Below, in pieces: positions 1 to 11,059 of a DNA stretch of 30,000 nt. Within the stretch, counting starts at the first letter, position 1. Every line of letters starts with the position of its first letter. The stretch covers positions 25,915,301 through 25,945,300 of the forward strand of contig NC_091560.1 of assembly GCF_042767895.1 (NCBI RefSeq), in the 5' to 3' direction. The notes under the pieces are model-generated. The model was not told the DNA's origin, made no database searches, and saw only the letters and a program-made list of their open reading frames with translations. Position numbers and translations under genes: made by a program. Source of the stretch: Penaeus vannamei. Taxonomy: Eukaryota; Arthropoda; Malacostraca; Decapoda; Penaeidae.

Positions 1-337
1 ATGGACAGAGATTAACATACATTCCGTCGGTTTATTGAACCGGTATTAATTAATTCATGTCTGATTAATTCTGCTGCAATCGAACGCAATGTTGTGAACG
101 CAATGTTGTTACATTTACATAACAGATTAGTGTTTTTTCTTCATTAAATGTTTACGAAATCGTATGCATTTGATAAAGAGATTCCTAACATACAAGAGCA
201 ACAAATTACAGAATACAAATCATTATTGTCGATAATTATGTTTTTTATCATTGATGAGCGACCTTATCATCCTCATCCTTATTGCCATCACCGTCTCTAT
301 CATTTTCATCCTCATCAACATTATCATTATCATCATC
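1..337. other. Low-copy AT-rich DNA, no gene seen
   Basis: No convincing open frame. A 14-bp direct repeat (GAACGCAATGTTGT) occurs twice head-to-tail at 82-109. The last 100 bases are CAT/ATC-rich and lead into the GT tract. An ATG frame crosses this part, but its translation is low-complexity His/Tyr/Pro and runs into the microsatellite, so it is not called. Confidence 0.5.
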
Positions 338-612
<275 letters not shown>

Positions 613-1310
613 GCGTGTTTGTTGTGTGTGCTCAGCTATATATTTGATAACTTACAGAAACTGCATGGCAAGAGCCTTTTTAACCCAGTATTAAATAACA
701 TTTCCTCTTCTCTCCTATTATGAAATTCCGTTTGATATTCAGAAATCCGATGACGAATTTGTCGTGAACTCAATGAAACAAATACCAGATCGACAAAATG
801 ACCAGACTCCATATCAATCACAAAATATTGCACGCAAATTTCGCTAGAGTTCTTTGTAGTCTGCATGTAAACAGAGCGAACCATTATGATCCCGAGTTGA
901 TTTTATTGTGTCAAGTTCAAGATTAAAATAATATCAGCCTCGATCTCCGGTAACAGGTTTGATTGAGAACTGGACTTGGATATGACTCGCTCATAAACCT
1001 GAATGTATTAAGTCCTATTTGATGAATTCAGTTGCTATTACTTGCAATGATGCAACATACATATCTGGTCGCGTTGGAATTTGTTTGTTTCGAATAATGA
1101 TCGGTTGGTTTTGCGAAAGGCTTTTCATAAAGGATGTCTCATGATAGATGTCAGTATTTGCATATTTCTAGGCACATGGACACATTGTAATTATCTATAG
1201 AGGGTTTTAGATTTATTACTATCCATCTAACTATATTTAAGAATGTATGTGTAATCCTTATATATTTCATGCAAGTCTAAACCATATATGATTTTTCTCT
1301 ATATTTCATG
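613..1310. other. Low-copy intergenic DNA
   Basis: No tRNA-like, transposon or composite-repeat module is visible. A minus-strand frame at 636-884 (82 codons) has mixed composition, but I recognise no domain in it and it ends in sequence with no supporting signal. It is treated as chance. Confidence 0.5.
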
Positions 1311-2360
1311 TTCCTCTTCTTCTTGCTTCTCTGATGCTCCTCTTCTTCTTGCTTCTCTGATGCTCCTCTTCTTGCTTCTCTGGTGCTCCTCTTCTTCTTG
1401 CTTCTCTGATGCTCCTCTTCTTCTTGCTTCTCTGATGCTCCTCTTCTTGCTTCTCTGGTGCTCCTCTTCTTCTTGCTTCTCTGATGCTCCTCTTCTTCTT
1501 GCTTCTGGTGCTCCTCTTCTTCTTGCTTCTGGTGCTCCTCTTCTTCTTGCTTCTCTGATGCTCCTCTTCTTCTTGCTTCTGATGCTCCTCTTCTTCTTGC
1601 TTCTCTGATGCTCCTCTTCTTCTTGCTTCTCTGATGCTCCTCTTCTTGCTTCTGGTGCTCCTCTTCTTCTTGCTTCTCTGATGCTCCTCTTCTTGCTTCT
1701 CTGATGCTCCTCTTCTTCTTGCTTCTCTGATGCTCCTCTTCTTCTTGCTTCTCTGATGCTCCTCTTCTTCTTGCTTCTCTGATGCTCCTCTTCTTCTTGC
1801 TTCTCTGATGCTCCTCTTCTTCTTGCTTCTCTGATGCTCCTCTTCTTCTTGCTTCTCTGATGCTCCTCTTCTTCTTGCTTCTCTGATGCTCCTCTTCTTC
1901 TTGCTTCTCTGATGCTCCTCTTCTTCTTGCTTCTCTGATGCTCCTCTTCTTCTTGCTTCTCTGATGCTCCTCTTCTTCTTGCTTCTCTGATGCTCCTCTT
2001 CTTCTTGCTTCTCTGATGCTCCTCTTCTTCTTGCTTCTGGTGCTCCTCTTCTTCTTGCTTCTGGTGCTCCTCTTCTTCTTGCTTCTGGTGCTCCTCTTCT
2101 TCTTGCTTCTGGTGCTCCTCTTCTTCTTGCTTCTGATGCTCCTCTTCTTCTTGCTTCTGGTGATCCTCTTCTTCTTGCTTCTGATGCTCCTCTTCTTCTT
2201 GCTTCTTATGCTCCTCTTCTTCTTGCTTCTCGGATGTTCCTCTTCTTCTTGCTTCTGATGCTCCTCTTCATCTCGCTTTTGATGCACCTCTTCTTCTTGC
2301 TTCAGATGCTCCTCTTTTTCTTGCTTCTCTGATGCTCCTCTTCTTCTTGCTTCTGATGCT
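1311..2360. repeat. 26-bp CT-rich minisatellite, about 40 units
   Basis: The unit core is GCTCCTCTTCTTCTTGCTTC followed by TCTGAT. The main unit is 26 bp. Variants are 24 bp (one CT lost, GCTTCTGGTGCTCC or GCTTCTGATGCTCC) and 23 bp (one CTT lost). Because 26 is not a multiple of 3 and the minus-strand unit has no stop in any frame, the minus strand is open for 336 codons (1277-2287). The protein repeats with a 26-residue period (EARRRGASEKQEEEEHQ plus RSKKKRSIR). This openness follows from the repeat and is not evidence of a gene. Confidence 0.95.
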
Positions 2361-2735
2361 CCTCTTTCTCTTGCAAAATAATCTTCTTCCTCTTCTTCTT
2401 CGTCCTTCGATGCTCCTCTTCTTCTTCCTTCCGGCTGTCTTCTCTTCTTCTTTTTGCTTCTCGAACAGTCGATGCTTCTTCGTGCTCAGATGCTCCTCTT
2501 CTTCTGTTTTGCTCCTCTTCTTCTTTCTTCTTCCTCTCCTTCTATTTTGCTCCTCTTCTGTTTTGCGCCTCTTCTTCTTTCTTCTTCCTCTCCTTCTATT
2601 TTGCTCCTCTTCTTCTTTCTTCTTCTTCTTCTGTTTTGCTCCTCTTCCTCTTTCTTCTTCCGTCTGTCGATGCTCCTCTTCTTTTCTCTTCTGATGATCC
2701 TCTTTATGTGTCTGTCGATGCTCCTCTTCTTCTAA
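2361..2735. repeat. Degenerate CT-rich extension with 54-bp repeat
   Basis: This continues the minisatellite with diverged units that still carry GATGCTCCTCTTCTTC. From 2505 to about 2650 a second period appears: TGTTTTGCTCCTCTTCTTC starts at 2505 and again, with one change, at 2559, giving a 54-bp unit repeated about 2.5 times. The plus-strand frames are Leu/Phe/Ser-rich low complexity. Confidence 0.85.
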
Positions 2736-2773
2736 CCTAATCTAACCTAACCTACGTAACCTAACCTAACCTC
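2731..2773. repeat. Interstitial arthropod-telomere-type (CCTAA)n
   Basis: TCTAACCTAATCTAACCTAA is followed by a few more CCTAA units, with one interruption (CTACGTAAC). About eight pentamers match the TTAGG telomere repeat of insects and many crustaceans, read on the minus strand. The block is short and internal, so it is an interstitial repeat and not a chromosome end. Confidence 0.85.
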
Positions 2774-2783
2774 CAATCCTTCA

Positions 2784-2840
2784 ATCCTGAGCCGTCATCC
2801 ATCAACCAATCCTGAGCCGTCATCCATCAACCGATCCTGA
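2784..2840. repeat. 25-bp tandem repeat, 2.3 copies
   Basis: ATCCTGAGCCGTCATCCATC starts at 2784 and again at 2809, and ATCCTGA starts a third time at 2834, giving an exact 25-bp period. It directly follows the CCTAA block. Confidence 0.9.
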
Positions 2841-3065
2841 TAAAAATAACAATATCGATAACAATAACAATAGTAATTATAATATTAATGGCAATGCTAA
2901 CAATGATAATAACAGTGATGGTAATAATGATAGTAATGATAATGATAGTAATGATAATAAATAATTATGATGATAATAATCATGATAAAAATGACAATAG
3001 TAATGATAATGATAAGAACACATGACAATAATAGCAACAACGATAATAATAACAATATTTCAGTT
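2841..3065. repeat. AT-rich cryptically simple DNA (ATGATAATA)
   Basis: A long run of AATAACAATA, AATGATAATGATAG and GATAATAAT motifs with no fixed period. Similar purine-rich AT sequence occurs in module M6 and M0 of the composite repeat, but I could not align this block to them. Confidence 0.7.
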
Positions 3066-3129
3066 TCAGTGTGTTGTTAATCAAATTCAATTTAATGTAC
3101 TGTTTTAGTTTGCAGTATCTATATATAGC

Positions 3130-3449
<320 letters not shown>

Positions 3450-4126
3450 CTCCCATAATCTAATCTATAATCATTATTACCATCCCTATTGGTATCAAAA
3501 TCAATGTGCATAATTAGAATTGTGTATAGTTAGGACTGTTTTTACCTTTTCTACAGTTATCTTTATCATGAAAAGAAACAGGAAAGATGGGAACTCGAAA
3601 AGATTGTTTATATAAGTAAGTGCTTATTTATTTTTATGATGCTGTTATTTCATTCATCATTATCACCGTTGTTATTGCATCATCACTTTCATTATTCTTC
3701 ACGTTGTTAGAATAATTATCAATACAACTGGTATTAGCGTATCATTATCATTATATCATCATTGTTATTATAGTTACCATTATGTTTTGGCCAGGACCAT
3801 GATTAGACTTGGAAAATGTTTATATACTGGTAGTCTAATTTGTACATGTTATACTTTTTCTTTGCTATTCCTTATTCCCATTCTGATATCATGGAAATTT
3901 CTGTTTAATTCTTTTAACCTTTCCTTGCCTCAAGAAAATTCAATTTTGACCTACTGCAAAACATTCAAGTAACATCTACATCCTTTCATCCTGAGCTTGT
4001 GTATCAGTAGTTCCCATACTTCGTTTAATTTGAGATATTTTTTAAAATCACTCTTGTTCCTTGTGATAACTTTCTCCTATGGTCCGAGGATGCGCGCCCA
4101 ATTGTGACTCAGCTGGTTTAAAAAAA

Positions 4127-4175
4127 AAAAAAGCGCGAGGCCCGACCCAATAAGTATTCATTACCCACGAATATT
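4127..4175 (+). repeat. Half of a terminal-inverted-repeat element inside M2
   Basis: GCGCGAGGCCCGACCCAATA lies at 4132-4151, followed by a TATTCATTACCCACGAATATT imperfect palindrome. It matches the left end of the short inverted-repeat element at 23731-23906. Related halves sit at 9281-9325 and 16868-16935, always at the same point of the composite repeat. Confidence 0.6.
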
Positions 4176-4778
4176 TTGTTTCACAGAGAATCGCCTCCAA
4201 AACCAGATTCATTTTGCGGAAAAGGACACAATGATATTGGAAATAAGAGTGAACTTATATTCTTACCGGAATATAAGTTTCTTCTTCAACGCTATAGCAT
4301 ATCTATCGTAAGCAAAGACAGAGAGGCACACACGCACACACGTAGAGAGAGAGAGAGTTGGAGAAAAAGAGAGAGGAGAACAGCGGAGAGAGAGAGAGAG
4401 GCGTCAGGCAGAGAGAGAGAGATACAGAAACAAAGAAAGCGAGAAAATGAGATATATTTACAGAGAGAGAAAGTTGGAGAGTTTAAAAGAAGTAGACACA
4501 TAAAGACTATTCATTTTTATTCTGAAGAAAGACAATGATATGAATGATCAAAATGTTTCTCAACAATGGAAATATTATGATTTAGTCTTTGAAACAAAAC
4601 AACTCAACAACAAAAACATTATTACAGCAACTATGAGGGAATTAGAGACGAATGATAGAAAACGAACGATTGTCACTTGTCCATCAACTACGCAGGGCTT
4701 TTTAACACTAAGTAGGCCTAGATCATTAGGGATGTTTTTTATTACTAATAAAATACAATACAACCTATATATACGTTG

Positions 4779-4947
<169 letters not shown>

Positions 4948-5509
4948 ATCATATTCATCGCGAGCAAGACAAATCATTTACAAAAGAAACGCACATACCT
5001 ATACACATTGAAATTCGTAACCACTGTAAACACCGAGTCATTGAGAATTCTACTCGTATAGAAATCAAGACATTGCCGTTATTTATAAACCTGCATCTCA
5101 TATCGAACGCATTAGTTTGTTCAAAAGATGACAAAACATAATGATTTAGTTAATGATTATTGTAGCGGGGCATAGACCCAGTAGATTTTAAGTGGTCTAG
5201 TTGAGTCCGGGCTCAACCGAGAATATGTTTTTTGCTCAAGGGAAAGATTCGTCTGCAGTGAACAGATGTAAGGTTCCAGGCCTACGGCACGCTGCCACCA
5301 CCCGATTAGTAGGTTCGGGAACCGTATATGTCGTGTAAGTAGGTGTGGATGTTGTATCAGAGAAGGGTGGAAAGAAAGTACAGAATGTGTGTGCTGAATG
5401 TTGGATGTGTAAGTGTGTAGATATGAAAAGGGAGATAGCGTAGGCTGAGCGTCTGCGTGGACGTGTTTGGAAGAAAAAAGCAAGATCATAGAATTCTTCT
5501 TCCCTTCGG

Positions 5510-5555
5510 TTTGAGCATCCGCCTACTGGGAGCGGGAACCCAGGTATAGCAAAAT
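5510..5555 (+). repeat. Possible tRNA-derived SINE head, degenerate
   Basis: GGTTTGAGCATCCGCCTACT resembles the D-arm and anticodon-stem part of tRNA-derived SINEs. It is followed by GGGAGCGGGAACCC, but a proper B box (GGTTCGANTCC) is lacking. It lies inside the LTR-like insertion and could be chance. Confidence 0.25.
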
Positions 5556-6157
5556 TAATCTGTTCTTTGAATATCAGCTTAATATTCTCTGATTTGACTA
5601 GCCTTTTTACAGCCTTTCAAGTGTTGCGAGATATCAGAGCAACCAGCAATGTGCTGTTTAGGAGACCCGAGTCCGAGAAAGATTTAGGCATCTAACCTTG
5701 GTCAGAACCAGAACTTTAGTGGTTGTAAGATTAATTTATATTCTGACTGGAGTTGAGTAAAAGCTCTAAGATGGTACGATGTTTATTTAGAGAGCAAGTT
5801 ACACTCACTAGGGAATTACAGGCATTTTTCAGTCATGAAAAGGTAGACAAAGGTGTGTGCATCACCGATTTATCACAGCGGAGGTGATGCACGCGAAATT
5901 AACACCAGATAAAACTTACCACGAAATATAAAAATGTCTTCCCTAAGTTGGCGTCCTAACTCCAGAAGTACTGTTATTAGGGGGTCAGCATAAAAACATC
6001 CAAGTCCCTAAATTACGTTAAATTGTTAACATCCAACCCAAATGGACATTAACTGTTAAACCAAAGCTAATGCTGACGGATACCTAGTAAGAGTACTTGT
6101 GTGCAAAAGAATTAAGAAATAAATTAATAAAAAGGCTGAAAAAGTCAAGGAAGGGAC

Positions 6158-6770
6158 TATTCACGAAGACTGCCTGAACACCCACAAGGTCAGACAGGAA
6201 TCAGCCGAAACAACAAACAACAACAACAACAACAGCAATCACGTATCATGTGATAAGGGCTCTTTATCAGGAGATACGGATCACCAAAGTCTGCCTGATC
6301 ACCCACAAGGTCAGGCAGAGATCAACAGAAACCTATATCAATCAATTACGGAAAAAGATCTTGATAAAGATCTTTATCCCCGGAGGTACGAATCCTCAAG
6401 CAGGGACGAAAGAAACATGAATTAACTTGGTTATAAAATAAATGTACAGGAGATATAAATCCTCAAGTACGAACGAAATAAAACAGTGTTAACTTAAGTC
6501 TCAAAAAGGGAGACGCACTGGAGGGACAATCACAAAGGGCTGCTTGATCACCCACAAGATCAAGCAGAAATCAACAAACACGCATAAGCGAAACAAACAA
6601 TCAACGATAAAGTACATAATGGTACTAAAAAAGAAAAAAAAAATCTTTATCCCAGGAGGTACGGATCCTCAGGCAAGAATGAAAAGAAACTAAGTAACAA
6701 CTTAGTTAAAATTGAATACACTGGAGGTACGGATCCTCAAGCAGTGTTCCTTTAAATCACTTGGTCCTAA
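6158..6770 (+). repeat. Alternating hairpin (X) and GGAGGTACGGATCCTC (Y) repeats
   Basis: Motif X is a 28-nt hairpin with loop ACCCACAA at 6170-6197, 6291-6318 and 6540-6567, each followed by ATCA(A)C-type sequence. Motif Y (GGAGGTACGGATCCTCAAGC, imperfect) occurs near 6269, 6380, 6448, 6655 and 6722. The order is X-Y-X-Y-Y-X-Y-Y, which looks like tandem duplication of an X-Y block with later loss. All lie in the inferred U3 part of the LTR-like insertion. Confidence 0.8.
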
Positions 6771-7067
6771 TGCTCTCAACCACTGGGAAATACGCAAAAA
6801 TGTTATGGGACTTCACGAAAGAGTGCACCCTGCAGATGATAATGCAGCATGTCACGCTAAAGTCCAATAGATACCAGTCGTCTCCTACACACAACCATGT
6901 CACTTTGCTTTGAGGAGATACTCAGCAATCCTGGTAAATCCGTGCGCGAATTATATCCCAGGGTAAATCCGAGCGAGAGCACAACACAGGTAAAATTGTA
7001 ACCGCGAAGGACCAAAGTGCGGGACAGAGGTCAGGACCGAAGTTATTTTCCTTTCCTCAACCACTAG

Positions 7068-7075
7068 TATATAAA
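7068..7075 (+). promoter_or_regulatory. TATA box of the LTR-like element
   Basis: TATATAAA is flanked by CACTAG and CCCCG in a locally GC-balanced context. Within the 2.58-kb insertion it precedes AATAAA hexamers at 7285 and 7389 by 210-320 bp, the order expected of U3 promoter, R and poly(A) signal in an LTR. Transcription is not shown by sequence alone. Confidence 0.45.
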
Positions 7076-7284
7076 CCCCGAAAGAAACCTCCAGGCATGG
7101 CGCGAAAGAAGGAAATAGGCAAATGAAGTGCCTGAAGACCAAGCCGATAGTTCGGCAATCCAAACAACCGAGACGAGAGAGGGAAGGGGAAAAACAAAAA
7201 AGAAGCTGGGTAACGACCGTCACCTCCTTCGGTGGTTATCGCGAGAATTTGGAGACGTCGACAAGAGGAAAGAACATTAGAAAA

Positions 7285-7394
7285 AATAAATAAATACACG
7301 AGAGGATACGGAGAAAATCCGATAATGAACAGTTATGGTAAGAACTGTGCATTTCGGCCATAACATATATACAATAATTAGGTTTAAAAATAAA
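7285..7394 (+). terminator. Candidate poly(A) signals of the LTR-like element
   Basis: AATAAA lies at 7285-7290 and again at 7389-7394, each inside an AAATAAATAAATA run. They lie downstream of the TATA box and upstream of the inferred U5 end at 7739. AT-rich chance occurrence is possible. Confidence 0.3.
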
Positions 7395-7573
7395 TAAATA
7401 GCTATTTTAGCTTGGCGACTTCAACGCCATACAAGTAGTGAGTCGTGGTAAGAAATACGTTCATGGTTATAAAAATAACCAAGTTCATATCATCACTAAA
7501 AACATACATTCAACTCTGTCCTTCTTGACTGGTGGTTGGACTTGTATAAAAAAAAGAAAATGAATAAGAAGCC

Positions 7574-7660
7574 TGCGGGACTTAGTCGCAGGTAAAAAAA
7601 AAAAAATACGTGTCCGCGGGATGTAATCGCACGTGGCACACGGCGGGGACTTCGTCTCTG
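7574..7660 (+). repeat. Three related GC-rich motifs, two fold back
   Basis: GCGGGACTTAGTCGCA (7574-7590), GCGGGATGTAATCGCA (7616-7631) and GCGGGGACTTCGTCTCTG (7643-7660) are variants of one motif. The first sits in a CCTGCG...CGCAGG stem and the second in an ACGTG...CACGT stem. They lie close to the 3' end of the LTR-like insertion. Confidence 0.6.
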
Positions 7661-7739
7661 GCGGCTCGTGATGCGTTGGCCGAGGTTCATGGAGATGACA
7701 TCATCCTTAGAGCCGGGACGTACGCAGCCGTACACTACA

Positions 7740-8077
<338 letters not shown>

Positions 8078-8204
8078 ACAATCATTATCATTATGTAAGA
8101 AAAATCATTATACATATATTTATTTGTTAACTCTTTATCTATACTTTTGTGTGAGATTTTCTATTCATTTATGTGTTTTAAATATTTCACCATTTTTGGA
8201 CAGT

Positions 8205-9340
8205 TCCTTCCCATAAGTTTATGTAATGATAATGATGGAAGGATTTCTCTTATTTCGTGAAATTTCTCCCGTGTTTGTATAGTGATGATAATAGTTATGG
8301 CAATAAAAGCCGCTAATCACACTAACTAATGATAAGAATGATATAACAGTGGTAATGATGATCTTGTTACTGATAAGAAAATGATGTTGATTATAACTAT
8401 GAGAGTAATAATGAGAGGAAAAAGGAGTTATCACAAAAATGATAATAAATATGAAAAATGTAACAGAAAATTATAACAAAGATTTAATTAGATTTGATTA
8501 AATAATTTAATTAAATAATTCATTGCCTTGTTACCATAGTATTTTGAGTGACTAAATCAACATTAGTATAAAATATATTTACATGATAATACATTTTCTC
8601 TCTCCTTTTCTCAATCTCTCTTCTCTCTCCCTCACTTATTTTGTAATCATTATTATCCTGATTGGTATTAAAACCACTGTATATAATCAGTATTGTGTTA
8701 CCCTTTTTACATTTACTTTTAACATTACCATGAAAAGAAGCAGGACAAAAAGGAACCCGAAAAGAGTGTTTTTATTAGGAAGCTCTCATATACTTCTTAT
8801 AGTATGTTATTGTCAATTCATTTATCATTATCACCATTATTATCACTTCACTACTGTCATTATTCATAACTATTAGATTAATTATCAACACTGCTACTGT
8901 CATGATCATATCATTATCATTATATCATCATTTTTATTATAGCTGCCTTCATGTTTTAGCGAGGACCATGATTGCACCTCGAAGAGGCTTATATACCGGT
9001 GGTCTAGTTTGTACATATTTTACTATTTTGCTATTTTACTCCGATTCTGATAGGGAACTTTTTGTTTAATTGTTTTAACCTTGCATAGCCTCAAGAAAAT
9101 TTCATTTTGAACAACTGCAACATTTTCTCTTACATCAACAACCTTTCATCCTGAGCTTTATGTTAGGTTGTTGTTCCCATACTTCGATTAATTTGAGATA
9201 CTTTTATAAATCAACCTTGTTCGCTGTAATAACTTTCTCATATGGTCCGAGGAAACGCGCTTGTCGCCTACTTTTGATTTTCGGCTGTTTTGTTAAAACT
9301 GCGCGAGGCCCGACCCAATAAATATTCACTAAACGGACAT
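8205..9340 (+). repeat. Composite repeat copy 2 (M0-M1-M2)
   Basis: M0 (GTTCCTTCCCATAAGTTTAT, then GATGATCTTGTTACTGATAAG) runs to 8580. A short impure CT slot lies at 8597-8636, M1 at 8642-8965 and M2 at 8966-9330. M2 ends in the half inverted-repeat element (GCGCGAGGCCCGACCCAATA). After 9340 the composite repeat stops. The tRNA-like unit expected upstream of M0 is absent here. Confidence 0.8.
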
Positions 9341-9697
9341 GCATAAAGACGGAAAAAAGGCCTATTATCAGGCTAGACATGCTTGTCTGCCGGAAAATAG
9401 TTGATAAACTCAAAGAGAAAAAGAGAATTTGTTAAGGAAAATAGACGGTAAGCATAGGTGTCATAGCGGTGGAGAAAATGAATGAATGGATAGAAAACGA
9501 GACACCGCCGAAGGCAATCTCAAGGTCGCACAGTACGCCGGTGTTGCCCACCCGTGAACTTTGTTTATTTCGTGAAGATACCTTATCATAAGATTTACAT
9601 CAGTTTATTGCTTCCCACGGACTTTTTCGTTAAGCCTGCTGTTCGAGCGAGATTCACATACGTCTCCCCGGCAATACCACATGCATGATCACTACAT
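9341..9697. other. Low-copy DNA between repeat copies
   Basis: This mixed-composition sequence contains GACACCGCCGAAGGCAATCT and is not matched elsewhere in the window. No open frame of note. A minus frame ending upstream (9204-9413) crosses the M2 boundary and is not credible. Confidence 0.5.
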
Positions 9698-9863
<166 letters not shown>

Positions 9864-10144
9864 TCACTTTCTGTCGTTTCATTCATTCTTGATAAACACG
9901 TCTCTATTACTATTAGACCAGTGATACTTCGTTTACTGACATCCTTAATTTTTAGTTTGTACATGATTCGGGGAAGGGAAAGGATCGGGCAGATATAATT
10001 TAATAAGCACAGCTGAGAAATGCGCAACATTCTCTTTTTCTTTACTTTCTATCTATCTGTGTGTGTGTGTGTTCCTCTCTGTATCTCTAAATGTGATATG
10101 TACAATTGTTAATACCTATCATATAACTTTTTTCTTTCTTTTCT

Positions 10145-10240
10145 TTTTTACTGGCAATGGGAATACTCACAATGCAATAGGCCTACTTGGTGTTAACGAC
10201 CATTGTGTAACAGTGGTTGATTGACAAGCGACACTTTTCA
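10145..10240 (-). repeat. Inverted fragment of the 12700-12845 repeat
   Basis: CTGGCAATGGGAATACTCAC to CACTCGTGTCA is the reverse complement of the block that reads forward at 12747-12845 and 23096-23195 (GACACGAATGAAAGTGT...CATTGTGAATATTC). At 10241 it joins the middle of module M1 in plus orientation, so the junction is a rearrangement breakpoint. Confidence 0.8.
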
Positions 10241-10725
10241 CTCGTGTCATTCATCATTATCACCGTTGTTATTGCCATAATTTCTGACGTTATTCTTAGC
10301 GTTATTAGAATAGTCATCAACACTACTATTGCCATTAGCGTATCATTATCACTTTATCATTGATTTTATAGTTATCACATTTTGGACAGGAGCATGATTA
10401 CACGTGGAAAAAGCCTATATATTGGTAGTGTAATCTGTACACGTTATACTATTTCGTTGATTTTTAAATTTTTTATCATCATTCCCAATCCGATATCCTG
10501 GAAATTTCTGTTCGAATATTTTAACCCTTCTTAGCCTCAAGAAAAATTCATTTCAACTACTGCAACGTATTCACTTACATCTACACCCTTTCATCCTGAG
10601 ATTGTGTATTAGGAGTTCAAAGCATGGCTTTGTTTAATTTGAGACACTTTTATCAATCAACCATGTTCATTGTAAGGGCTTTCACCTGTGATCTGAGGAA
10701 ACGCGCTTACTTGAAAATTTTCATT
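10241..10725 (+). repeat. Composite repeat fragment (M1 tail + M2)
   Basis: It starts inside M1 at TTCATCATTATCACCGTTGT and continues through TTTGGACAGGAGCATGATTA into M2, with CCGATATCCTGGAAATTTCT and CCTCAAGAAAAA. It ends at GAGGAAACGCGCTTACTTG. Confidence 0.8.
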
Positions 10726-10908
10726 ATTCATTAACATCCATATACACAGAAATATAGCCTTGTCTGTCATTCTAGATATGCATATCTACCGGACAGATAG
10801 ATAAATGTGTGTCTATCAGAGAGATAGACAAATATTCATTTATTTCTATGTATATAACTGTATATATTTATTAGGTCGGACCTCGGACAACTTAAACAAA
10901 CCGGCAGT
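10726..10908. mobile_element. Short inverted-repeat element, right half preserved
   Basis: The right end is TTTATTAGGTCGGACCTCGG...AACAAACCGGC, which matches the right end of the element at 23731-23906. The interior shares ATCCATATACACAGAAATA and CATTTATTTCT with it. The left GCGAGGCCCGACC end is missing or badly decayed. Confidence 0.5.
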
Positions 10909-11059
10909 TTGCAGAGCGGACATTAATCAGTTCCTTCAAATCACCATGTAGAAGCTGACTGATAAGGTCCTGTATGAAATTCGTCCGTTGACGAAACATT
11001 ACAGTAACGATGATCACAATTAACACGAATGACAGAAAAGTTAATTGGGGTAGATGCAT

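Larger units (their letters stand above)
5161..7739. mobile_element. LTR-like insertion (probable solo LTR) with 5-bp target duplication
   Basis: The insertion starts TGTAGCGGGG and ends ACACTACA, so the ends are TGTAG...CTACA. ATTAT flanks it on both sides (5156-5160 and 7740-7744). The composite repeat breaks off at the left edge and resumes in M6 at the right edge. Copy 5 shows the unoccupied target at 20704-20740 with a single ATTAT. TG...CA ends and a 5-bp duplication are the signature of LTR retrotransposons. No internal direct copy of the start was seen, so a solo LTR or a short non-autonomous element fits better than a full element. A TATA box, AATAAA signals and hairpins lie inside. 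No reverse transcriptase, integrase or gag frame is visible. Orientation is inferred as plus from the TATA and poly(A) order. Confidence 0.75.

Noticed and set aside
636..884. 82-codon minus frame
   Set aside because: Mixed composition, but no recognisable domain, no neighbouring gene signals and a short length. It is within chance expectation for 30 kb.
2731..2773. True telomere
   Set aside because: Only about eight units, interrupted, with complex sequence on both sides.
5157..5489. 110-codon minus frame at the start of the LTR-like insertion
   Set aside because: It crosses the insertion boundary at 5161, has no recognisable domain, and its His/Ser-rich composition matches chance in this sequence.
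6158..6770. CRISPR array
   Set aside because: Repeat spacing is irregular, the repeats are imperfect and of two kinds, and the context is an animal-type repeat region.
5161..7739. Complete LTR retrotransposon
   Set aside because: No direct repeat of the start was found internally and no gag, protease, reverse transcriptase or integrase frame is present.
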